Below, one piece after another: positions 56,744-64,000 of a stretch of DNA of 64,000 nucleotides. Made by a program: the position numbers and the translations under genes. Origin of the DNA: Bacillota bacterium (GTDB taxonomy: Bacteria > Bacillota > Dethiobacteria > DTU022); contig JAUWPV010000003.1 of assembly GCA_030611385.1 (NCBI GenBank), positions 44,198 through 108,197 of the forward strand, read 5' to 3'. The stretch's first letter is position 1, and the number at the start of each line of letters is the position of its first letter. Below the pieces are notes generated by a model. It searched no databases. It had not been told where the DNA came from and saw nothing but the letters and a program-made list of their open reading frames with translations.

Positions 56744-59059
56744 TTGGCCAAACGACGGAAAAAAGACGCAAACAAAGAAATGCGTTCCCAGATCAAAGGG
56801 ATTATGCTGCTGGCGTTGGCTGCTTTTTGTTATATTGGTCTGATCGGAAGCAAACAAACCGGAGGGATCGGTTTGTTTGTCAGTAGTATTATGCGGACAC
56901 TGGCCGGTGAAGCAGCTGTTGTGATTCCGGTTACGATCTGTTTCTTGGCAGTAAGCCTGCTTTTGCCTTTAGAACGACTGAACATTAAACGCAGACTGAG
57001 CGGCCTCATAGCCTTACAGCTTTTATACACGATTTGGGTTCATATCCATTTAATCATTGAACGAATACCAAATATACCTTCCAGAAATCTCTTCTTTGAA
57101 AGCTTCCTGCTGGGTTTGAATCAGGAGGGAGGCGGGGTGATCGGGTCTGTTTTTGCAGGAAGTTTATTGTACCTGATTGGTTCTATCGGCAGCCGTATCT
57201 TAATTGTTGCTCTTGCCCTGATCTCTGCCTTAATGGTTTTGAATATTACTGTTAATAAAATCATAAATTCTATTTTACGGTTCGCAGAAACATTGATCGA
57301 ACTGCTAAAAACTCTTGGACGGATATTACGCAAACTTATCCTCGGTGTGGTGTCTGCTGCGCAGGCAAAGATAAATAATATGGCTATAAAAAGAAATGAT
57401 CTTCTAAATAAAACTGTTGCAGTATCCGGTGATGATCACGAAATTCCCGAATCAAGCGTTGCGATACCGAACGAACCTGAAGAACAGGAAGGATCTGCTG
57501 AAATCAATGGATACCTGAAAGAAGGTATGTCAAAAGCGACAGCACCTTCTGAGAACAAAAATCATGAAATGTTTGGGATTTCGACGACCGCTCTGGAGAA
57601 CAGGCGAAAAACCACGGTAAAATATCTTTATCCCCCACTGGAGTTGCTTCTACTACCAGCGACAAACGGTGAACAGCAACATCTGAAAAATAGTAAAACC
57701 AGAGCAAAACTGTTGGAGAACACTTTACTGAGTTTTGGAGTAAAAGCTAAAGTTGTCCATGTGCAATCCGGACCTACCGTTACAAGATTTGAGGTTCACC
57801 CGGACGCCGGTGTTAAAGTAAGCAAAATTATTAGTCTCGCAGACGATCTGGCTCTTAACCTGGCTGCGACGCTGGTCAGAATTGAAGCTCCGATTCCCGG
57901 TAAAGCTGCTCTGGGCATCGAAGTCCCCAACAAGGTTATCATTCTTGTCCATTTAAGAGAAGTGATGGAAGATGTAACTTTTAAAAATAGCTCTTCACCC
58001 CTTACGATCGGTTTGGGAAAAGATATTACCGGAATTCCGGTTATTGCGGATTTAACAAAGATGCCACATCTATTGATCGCTGGTGCAACCGGCGCCGGTA
58101 AAAGTATGTGCCTGAATACGATAATCACCAGTATTCTCTATAAAGCCGGTCCTGAAAAGGTCCGCTTTATTATGATCGATCCGAAGGTAGTCGAGCTAAG
58201 CATTTACAACGGAATTCCCCACTTGATAATGCCGGTGCTGACCGATCCCCGCAAAGCCTCCCTGGCTTTGCGACAAACAGTTAAGGAAATGAACAGGCGT
58301 TATGATCTGTTTGCCATCCATGAAGTGCGTGATCTAAACGCTTATAATGAACTGGCCGCAAGGGATCATGAACTGGAAAAACTAGCTTACATTGTAGTGG
58401 TAATTGACGAACTGGCCGACTTGATGATTGTTTCACCGGGTGAAGTGGAAGATTCGATTGCCAGGCTGGCTCAGATGTCAAGAGCAGCAGGTATTCACCT
58501 GCTTGTCGCAACACAGAGGCCCTCTGTAGATGTCCTGACCGGTGTTATCAAAGCGAATATAACATCAAGGGTTGCCTTTACAGTGTCATCTCAGTTTGAT
58601 TCCAGAACAATCCTCGACATGGCTGGAGCCGAGAAACTGCTGGGTAGTGGAGATATGCTGTTTTATCCTGTCGGCGCAGTAAAACCTTTTCGTGTTCAGG
58701 GCGCTTATGTCAGTGAAGCGGAATTGAAAAGAATTACCGATTATATAAAGAAACAGAACCGGGTAGAATGTCAGAATGGCACTTCTTTTTTGGAAACTCC
58801 TGATGAAATAAAGGCAGAAGAAGTCGACGCCCTTTTTGCAGAAGCAATCGATCTTGTGGTACGAACCGGCCATGCTTCGATATCACTTTTACAACGACGA
58901 TTTCGAATAGGTTATACCAGAGCTGCTCGCCTGATTGACGATCTTGAAAAGAGAGGAATAGTCGGCCCGTTTGAAGGTAGTAAACCAAGGAAAGTGCTGA
59001 TTACCGCCGAACAGGCAGCTAAGATTTGTGAAGATTATACTCGTAAAAACGGTTGTTGA
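56744..59059 (+). CDS. ftsK: DNA translocase FtsK/SpoIIIE
   Basis: Membrane-anchored DNA pump of 771 aa that moves chromosome ends through the septum. Four hydrophobic spans occupy about residues 18-170, and a polar linker reaches to about 290. The motor follows, with Walker A GATGAGKS (447-454), Walker B VVVIDELADLM and ATQRPSVDVLTG. The C-terminal gamma winged-helix domain (SISLLQRRFRIGYTRAARLID) recognises orientation sequences. Start TTG 56744 follows AAAGGCGG. Whether it acts in division or sporulation cannot be decided from this gene alone. Confidence 0.95.
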   Translation: MAKRRKKDANKEMRSQIKGIMLLALAAFCYIGLIGSKQTGGIGLFVSSIMRTLAGEAAVVIPVTICFLAVSLLLPLERLNIKRRLSGLIALQLLYTIWVHIHLIIERIPNIPSRNLFFESFLLGLNQEGGGVIGSVFAGSLLYLIGSIGSRILIVALALISALMVLNITVNKIINSILRFAETLIELLKTLGRILRKLILGVVSAAQAKINNMAIKRNDLLNKTVAVSGDDHEIPESSVAIPNEPEEQEGSAEINGYLKEGMSKATAPSENKNHEMFGISTTALENRRKTTVKYLYPPLELLLLPATNGEQQHLKNSKTRAKLLENTLLSFGVKAKVVHVQSGPTVTRFEVHPDAGVKVSKIISLADDLALNLAATLVRIEAPIPGKAALGIEVPNKVIILVHLREVMEDVTFKNSSSPLTIGLGKDITGIPVIADLTKMPHLLIAGATGAGKSMCLNTIITSILYKAGPEKVRFIMIDPKVVELSIYNGIPHLIMPVLTDPRKASLALRQTVKEMNRRYDLFAIHEVRDLNAYNELAARDHELEKLAYIVVVIDELADLMIVSPGEVEDSIARLAQMSRAAGIHLLVATQRPSVDVLTGVIKANITSRVAFTVSSQFDSRTILDMAGAEKLLGSGDMLFYPVGAVKPFRVQGAYVSEAELKRITDYIKKQNRVECQNGTSFLETPDEIKAEEVDALFAEAIDLVVRTGHASISLLQRRFRIGYTRAARLIDDLEKRGIVGPFEGSKPRKVLITAEQAAKICEDYTRKNGC

Positions 59060-59070
59060 GGAGCGAAAAA

Positions 59071-60474
59071 TTGCCAGCAGAATACAAAAAATTATCTAAA
59101 AACAGATTAAATACAACCGGATTAAAATTAGCGGCTATATCTTTGGGCTGTTCAAAGAATAGAATTGATACAGAGGAGATCCTGGGATTTCTGTCTGCCC
59201 AGGGCTTTGTTTTGACTGACGATTACCAGATTGCCGATGTGGTTATCGTTAATACCTGCAGTTTCATTGAGAGCGCTCAACAGGAATCAATCAATACATT
59301 ACTTGAAGTAGCAGCGCATAAAAACGGACCCAAAGCGAAAATAATCGCCGCCGGTTGCCTCGTAGAGATATTCGGCAGCAATATACTAAAATATATACCG
59401 GAAATTGATGGAGCGATCGGCGTACACAGCTATTCCGATTTGAATATATTCATGAAAATACTGCTCAGCGGTAAACGAATTGCAATCCGGAAACCACTCA
59501 CTGAGGAATACCACTCACTTTATTCACGGGTACTGACAACTCCCGCATTCAGTGTCAACGTAAAAATAGCGGAGGGTTGCAGCAATCGTTGTCACTACTG
59601 CCTGATTCCGCGAATACGCGGCTGCTACCGAAGCCGCCACCCGGAAGAAATTATAACTGAAATTAGAAGCTTACTTGAACACGGTGCACGTGAAATAAAC
59701 CTGATTGCTCAGGATACCACTGCTTATGGCAGCGATCGGAACGGTTTGCCAGATCTGTCAGGCTTGATAACGATGATCCTGGAATTAAAAGGTGATTTTT
59801 GGTTACGCATACTCTATACTTATCCATCAAGAATTGACGATACTTTGATCGAACTGATCGCTGCTGAAAGTAGAATCTGCAATTACCTGGATGTTCCGAT
59901 TCAGCATGTCAATGACCAGGTTCTCATGCAAATGGCCAGATCTTACGGAAATAATGAATTAACAACACTGCTACTGACTTTGCATAAGCGAATTCCGGAT
60001 CTGGCGCTGCGCACAACCTGCATGGTTGGTTACCCTGGCGAGAGCAGAGAACAATTCAATGAACTACTTGATTTTATTCAAGAATATCCTTTTGAAAACT
60101 TAGGCGCTTTTGCATATTCTGCGCAGAAAGGAACAATTGCTGGAAACTCACCGAAACAGGTTCCCCGGCGAGTTATTAATAAACGGTTTGCCCTGCTGAT
60201 GGAAACCCAGCAGCAGGTTTCAACTCTGCTTAACCACAAGCTGATCGGCAGGCGGTTGAAAATTCTTGTTGAAAGGGCACTCTCTCCTGGCAGCAAAAGA
60301 TATTACGGCCGGACCGAATATCAGGCGCCTGAAGTAGACGGAGGCGTTTATTTCCGTTCATCTATTTCCCTGAAACCGGGGGATTGGGTTTCTGTTGAAA
60401 TCGGCGCCGTTTCACCGTATAACTTATTGGCAGTCAGACCGATATTACTGAAGAATTCTTTAATTAAGAGGTGA
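59071..60474 (+). CDS. rimO: Ribosomal protein S12 methylthiotransferase RimO
   Basis: Radical SAM methylthiotransferase of 467 aa. The N-terminal UPF0004 domain carries SLGCSKNRIDTE, NTCSF and AGCLVE with the auxiliary cluster cysteines. The radical SAM motif EGCSNRCHYC (Cys170, 174, 177) and a C-terminal TRAM domain follow. SLGCSKNRxDTE indicates RimO rather than the tRNA enzymes MiaB or MtaB. The start is TTG 59071, as TTGAGGAGCG lies just upstream and overlaps the ftsK stop; TTG 59053 is less likely. Confidence 0.94.
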   Translation: MPAEYKKLSKNRLNTTGLKLAAISLGCSKNRIDTEEILGFLSAQGFVLTDDYQIADVVIVNTCSFIESAQQESINTLLEVAAHKNGPKAKIIAAGCLVEIFGSNILKYIPEIDGAIGVHSYSDLNIFMKILLSGKRIAIRKPLTEEYHSLYSRVLTTPAFSVNVKIAEGCSNRCHYCLIPRIRGCYRSRHPEEIITEIRSLLEHGAREINLIAQDTTAYGSDRNGLPDLSGLITMILELKGDFWLRILYTYPSRIDDTLIELIAAESRICNYLDVPIQHVNDQVLMQMARSYGNNELTTLLLTLHKRIPDLALRTTCMVGYPGESREQFNELLDFIQEYPFENLGAFAYSAQKGTIAGNSPKQVPRRVINKRFALLMETQQQVSTLLNHKLIGRRLKILVERALSPGSKRYYGRTEYQAPEVDGGVYFRSSISLKPGDWVSVEIGAVSPYNLLAVRPILLKNSLIKR

Positions 60475-60481
60475 TTACCTG

Positions 60482-61747
60482 TTGTTAGCCGATCTGATTT
60501 GTGTTGGTAATGAACTGTTGACCGGACTTATTGAAAACAGTAACAGCGGTTTTCTGTCCAGACGTCTTTGGTCTGCAGGTATAATAGTTCGTGAGTCTTG
60601 TGTTATTGCTGATGATAGATATGCTATTGGCACCGCCCTGACTGCAGCCATGGAAGAAAGCGACCTGATCATACTGACCGGGGGACTTGGGCCAACCGAT
60701 GACGATCTGACCAGGGAGGCGGTAGCTGACATTCTCGGGCTTTCTCTTGCTTTAAACCAGCAATGGTTGGATAAACTTGAGCATTTCTTTTTCGAGCATG
60801 GGGTGATCATGCCTGTCAACAATCGTAAACAGGCTTTCGTTATCGAAGGAAGCATCCTGCTGGAAAACCAAAGGGGCACAGCCCCTGGTTTGCTTGTGGA
60901 AAAAGACAGTAAATTGATCGTTCTGCTGCCCGGTCCACCGCATGAATTACAGATGATGTTTGATGAAACCGTATTACCAATTCTGGTCAGACGTAATCAG
61001 GGAAAATTGACAAAAGTAAAAACCTTAAAGTGTTTTGGCATTGGAGAATCAATTCTGGAAGAAAAAATTAAAGAAATCAAAAACTGGGATTTACCGGCGA
61101 TATCGTATGTAGCAAGAGGTTTTGAAGTCGATCTTCAGATAAAAGGAAGCGGTGATCCGGCAGCTGTAAATGATTCGATTGAACGTGCAGAAAACCGTTT
61201 AAAAGCAGTTCTTGGGAGTTACATCTTCGGCAGTGATGACGATACTTTAGCAAGCCTGGTAGCGGAAATGTTTATTAACAGAAAAATGACCCTGGCTCTT
61301 GTTGAATCATGTAGTGGGGGACTTTTGTCTGATCTGATTACCGATATTCCTGGCAGCTCTAAATTTTACCGGGGCGGTTTGATAGCCTACTCTCGAGAGG
61401 CGAAAATTTCATTACTGAATATAAAAAGGGAATTGCTTGAGCGGGAAGGTGAAGTAAGCGAAACAACGGCAAGATTAATGGCTGAAGGAGCAAGAACTTT
61501 ATTTAATGCAGATGTGGGGATCGGAATTACCGGAATAGCCGGTCCGGAGAGCGATTCATCACAAAACCCGGTTGGCCTTGTCTATATAGCCATATCTTTA
61601 TCTGACGGTTGTGACTGTAGAAAATTAAATTTAAAAGGCGGAAGGCGGACCATCAAAGAAAGATCTGTACAAACTACCCTGAATATGTTGAGGATAAAAC
61701 TGACAAGTGGTCAGGAAGAGCTAAATGGCAACTCGAAGGCCGATTGA
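60482..61747 (+). CDS. cinA: CinA-family protein (nucleotide pyrophosphatase/NMN deamidase)
   Basis: Full two-domain CinA of 421 aa. The N-terminal MoaB/MogA-like domain (VGNELLTGLIENSN ... TGGLGPTDDDLTREAVA) is the COG1058 pyrophosphatase. The C-terminal CinA domain (LVESCSGGLLSDLITDIPGSSKFYRGG ... GITGIAGPESD) matches NMN deamidases used in pyridine nucleotide recycling. The gene lies upstream of recA, as in many Firmicutes. Start TTG 60482 lies seven bases after the rimO stop. Confidence 0.94.
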   Translation: MLADLICVGNELLTGLIENSNSGFLSRRLWSAGIIVRESCVIADDRYAIGTALTAAMEESDLIILTGGLGPTDDDLTREAVADILGLSLALNQQWLDKLEHFFFEHGVIMPVNNRKQAFVIEGSILLENQRGTAPGLLVEKDSKLIVLLPGPPHELQMMFDETVLPILVRRNQGKLTKVKTLKCFGIGESILEEKIKEIKNWDLPAISYVARGFEVDLQIKGSGDPAAVNDSIERAENRLKAVLGSYIFGSDDDTLASLVAEMFINRKMTLALVESCSGGLLSDLITDIPGSSKFYRGGLIAYSREAKISLLNIKRELLEREGEVSETTARLMAEGARTLFNADVGIGITGIAGPESDSSQNPVGLVYIAISLSDGCDCRKLNLKGGRRTIKERSVQTTLNMLRIKLTSGQEELNGNSKAD

Positions 61748-61804
61748 GACTGAACGGCAAGCTTATATGGCTGCGAGTTTGTTTTGCTGCATTCAGAGGG
61801 GGAA

Positions 61805-62392
61805 GTGGCTATTCTGCAAAGGTTATTTATTGCCCTGGAGCTGTCCAAAAAACAAATAGATGAGCTAGACACACTACAGATGAAAATTAAAGGGTACCTT
61901 GAAGGATTGCGTTGGGTTAAACCTGAAGAGATACATCTGACTCTGAAATTCTTGGGAGAAACAGATGAGCATAAAATAGATCAGATTAAAAAAGCGATGG
62001 ATAACGCCGCTGCCCAGATCAGTCACTTCCAGTCTCAATTTGGCGGATGCGGTGTTTTTCCATCAGCGCAGACAGCGCGGGTGATCTGGATTGGCATTAA
62101 AGAAGGATCAGCATCTATTCGGCACCTGGCTGAAATAATGGAAAATAATTTATCTGGGCTTGGTTTTGAACCGGAAAAACGCGATTACAATCCGCACCTG
62201 ACCATGGCCCGGTTACGTTATCCACTTTCTGATGATCTAATAAGGCGTTTTCTCGATCAGGAAAATTCGTTTGAGACTTCAACAACAAACTTGAACAAAG
62301 TGGTTCTGTTTAATAGTAATCTTACCCGGCACGGAGCTGTCCATGCACCAATATATAAAGCGTATTTTCAGCAGGATATCGGCACTCAATAA
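61805..62392 (+). CDS. thpR: RNA 2',3'-cyclic phosphodiesterase (2'-5' RNA ligase family)
   Basis: 2H phosphoesterase of 195 aa from GTG 61805. The two HxTx motifs are HLTLKFLG and HLTMARL, and RLFIALELS and VKPEEIH are typical of ThpR/LigT. Members hydrolyse 2',3'-cyclic phosphates and in vitro join tRNA halves; the natural role is unclear. The start is uncertain: GAGGGGGAA lies very close to GTG 61805, and TTG 61784 is an in-frame alternative. It lies between cinA and recA. Confidence 0.9.
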   Translation: MAILQRLFIALELSKKQIDELDTLQMKIKGYLEGLRWVKPEEIHLTLKFLGETDEHKIDQIKKAMDNAAAQISHFQSQFGGCGVFPSAQTARVIWIGIKEGSASIRHLAEIMENNLSGLGFEPEKRDYNPHLTMARLRYPLSDDLIRRFLDQENSFETSTTNLNKVVLFNSNLTRHGAVHAPIYKAYFQQDIGTQ

Positions 62393-62436
62393 AGAAATAA
62401 GTCTGTAGATTGAACCCGCATAAGGAGGAAAACCAT

Positions 62437-63489
62437 TTGGAAAAAGAGAAAGCACTTGAAGTAGCATTATTGCAGATTGAAAAACAGTTTGGCAAGGGTT
62501 CGGTTATGAAGTTGGGACAGGATGCTGTAATGGAAATAGCAGTGATCCCGACTGGTAGCCTTTCGCTCGACTTGGCCATTGGGGTGGGAGGAGTACCGAG
62601 AGGCAGGGTTATTGAAATATTCGGCCCAGAATCTTCAGGTAAGACTACAGTTGCTTTGCATATTATTGCTGAAGCACAGAAGAGAGGCGGCTATGCTGCT
62701 TTTATCGATGCAGAGCATGCCCTTGATCCACAATATACAAAAAACCTTGGAGTAAATCTTGATGAACTGCTTGTATCGCAGCCTGATACAGGCGAGCAGG
62801 CGCTGGAAATTGCCGAAGCGCTGGTCCGCAGCGGAGCAATTGATGTGCTCGTTATCGATTCGGTAGCCGCTCTTGTCCCCCGCGCTGAAATAGAAGGAGA
62901 AATGGGAGACGCCCATGTCGGGCTGCAGGCCAGGCTTATGTCTCAGGCCTTGCGTAAGCTTTCCGGAGTAATCAGTAAATCGCGAACGAGCGCAATTTTT
63001 ATTAATCAGATCAGGGAAAAAATCGGCGTAATGTTTGGTAACCCTGAAGTTACACCAGGTGGCCGTGCTTTAAAGTTTTATTCATCGGTCAGGTTGGATG
63101 TCAGAAAGATCGAAACATTAAAAATCGGTTCTGACCAGATTATCGGAAACAGGACCAGGGTGAAGGTAGTTAAAAATAAAGTGGCTCCTCCGTTTAAAAT
63201 TGCCGAGTTCGATATTCTCTATGGCCAAGGAATATCAGCCGAAGGTTCACTGATCGATCTCGGTCTTGAAAATAATGTAATCACAAAGAGTGGCGCCTGG
63301 TATTCTTACGGCAATGAACGATTAGGTCAGGGTCGTGAGAATGTCAGAGATTTTCTCAAAGATAACCCGGAAATGAGACAGGAAATCGAAACTAAAGTGC
63401 GCGAACTGGTCGGCCTGCCGGTTAACAGAGAGGCTGTCGAAGGCAATGGAGCTGAAACCGGGAAAGGACAATCCGCAAAACCAGAATAG
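62437..63489 (+). CDS. recA: Recombinase RecA
   Basis: RecA of 350 aa, forming filaments on single-stranded DNA for recombination and LexA cleavage. The P-loop GPESSGKT lies at 63-70; [30 protein letters not shown] and [20 protein letters not shown] NQIREKIG are diagnostic. The start is TTG 62437, directly behind AAGGAGGAAAA; TTG 62410 precedes that site. I saw no clear LexA box in the short gap upstream. Confidence 0.97.
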   Translation: MEKEKALEVALLQIEKQFGKGSVMKLGQDAVMEIAVIPTGSLSLDLAIGVGGVPRGRVIEIFGPESSGKTTVALHIIAEAQKRGGYAAFIDAEHALDPQYTKNLGVNLDELLVSQPDTGEQALEIAEALVRSGAIDVLVIDSVAALVPRAEIEGEMGDAHVGLQARLMSQALRKLSGVISKSRTSAIFINQIREKIGVMFGNPEVTPGGRALKFYSSVRLDVRKIETLKIGSDQIIGNRTRVKVVKNKVAPPFKIAEFDILYGQGISAEGSLIDLGLENNVITKSGAWYSYGNERLGQGRENVRDFLKDNPEMRQEIETKVRELVGLPVNREAVEGNGAETGKGQSAKPE

Positions 63490-63507
63490 TATTGGAGCTG
63501 ATTCCTG

Positions 63508-63993
63508 TTGGACGAAAAAACAGCCCTGAAAAAGGCCCGCTATATGGTTCTGCGCTTGCTAACCTTCCGGGCGCGCAGCGTAAAGGAAGTAGCTGAATAC
63601 CTTGAACGTAAAAGTTTTACTGCCGCTGTAACTGAGGCAACCATCAAAAAAATGATTGAATACGGCTATCTCGATGATCATAAATTCGCGTCAGATTACG
63701 CTGCTTATCGTAAACTACGCGGATATGGATTAATAAAAGTTCGCTATGAGTTAATAAACAAGGGCATCGCCAGACAAGTTATTGATTCAGAGATCGACAG
63801 ACAATTTAACCCGGACGAAGACCTTGTGAGAATAAAAGAATTACTGAACAAAATAATACCAGACGCTGAACAGATCGACGAACGATGGTTAGCCCGGCAG
63901 ATATCTTTTTTAAAAAGGCGTGGATTTCAGAACAGCTTGATAATCACAGCATTAAAAGACTACCCTTTGAAATATTACAATCTTTCTGAGTAA
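63508..63993 (+). CDS. recX: Regulatory protein RecX
   Basis: RecX of 161 aa, a helical-repeat protein that inhibits RecA filament growth. Recognisable blocks are KARYMVLRLLTFRARSVKEVAEYL, YGYLDDHKFASDYAAYR and GYGLIKVRYELINKGI, one for each three-helix repeat. Start TTG 63508 follows TTGGAGC and lies 18 bases after the recA stop. The gene is complete, ending seven bases before the window end; rny usually follows in relatives. Confidence 0.93.
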   Translation: MDEKTALKKARYMVLRLLTFRARSVKEVAEYLERKSFTAAVTEATIKKMIEYGYLDDHKFASDYAAYRKLRGYGLIKVRYELINKGIARQVIDSEIDRQFNPDEDLVRIKELLNKIIPDAEQIDERWLARQISFLKRRGFQNSLIITALKDYPLKYYNLSE

Positions 63994-64000
63994 TCTCTTC

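Overview
The window is a stretch of a bacterial chromosome that reads as an anaerobic Firmicute of the Clostridia type. This is inferred from three things. The block rpsB-tsf-pyrH-frr-uppS-cdsA-dxr-rseP-ispG ... rimP-nusA-ylxR-infB-rbfA-nrnA-truB-ribF-rpsO-pnp ... ftsK-rimO-cinA-thpR-recA-recX has the Firmicute order. Shine-Dalgarno sites are strong and TTG/GTG starts are frequent. The metabolism is ferredoxin- and B12-based. Genes are densely packed, and no gene-free stretch exceeds 300 bases. I saw no tRNA, rRNA, insertion sequence, prophage or CRISPR array.

Positions 1-8.3 kb: the 3' part of purD, then a probable operon of thiolase, two acyl-CoA dehydrogenase subunits, a cobalamin adenosyltransferase, a MeaB-type G-protein and a two-subunit B12-dependent acyl-CoA mutase. 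Automated annotation would call the mutase methylmalonyl-CoA mutase. Its two substrate-selecting residues are Phe and Gln, the isobutyryl-CoA mutase signature. The two dehydrogenase subunits have lost complementary halves of the active site: one keeps the catalytic Glu and the other keeps the FAD clamp. They probably work as one heteromeric enzyme. Together the genes can interconvert isobutyryl-CoA and butyryl-CoA, oxidise the product and cleave acetoacetyl-CoA. Hydratase and hydroxyacyl-CoA dehydrogenase are not in the window.

Positions 8.3-13.7 kb: a convergent SDR/TetR pair with a clear operator, ligA, and a PAS-AAA+-Fis sigma-54 activator. Positions 13.7-19.1 kb: a canonical -24/-12 promoter drives a leucine/valine dehydrogenase. 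A 2-oxoacid:ferredoxin oxidoreductase follows, with its ferredoxin subunit fused to a GltD-like flavoprotein. Valine could thus give 2-oxoisovalerate and isobutyryl-CoA, which would feed the mutase operon. Positions 19.2-25.6 kb: two-subunit fumarase, malic enzyme, a soluble fumarate reductase/succinate dehydrogenase-like pair and a racemase-type family III CoA enzyme. This forms a succinate/fumarate/malate/pyruvate arm.

Positions 25.6-34 kb: nth, dnaE, pyk, a deacetylase-family gene and a DUF1015 gene. Positions 34-64 kb: the conserved translation, isoprenoid, RNA-processing and recombination block. Compared with common relatives it lacks ylxQ, proS and the dpa/dap genes, and it has a few oddities: a long acidic tail on S2, a short EF-Ts, an Asn in the CdsA signature and a leader before rimP. 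All functions are inferred from sequence reading alone. No database search was run.
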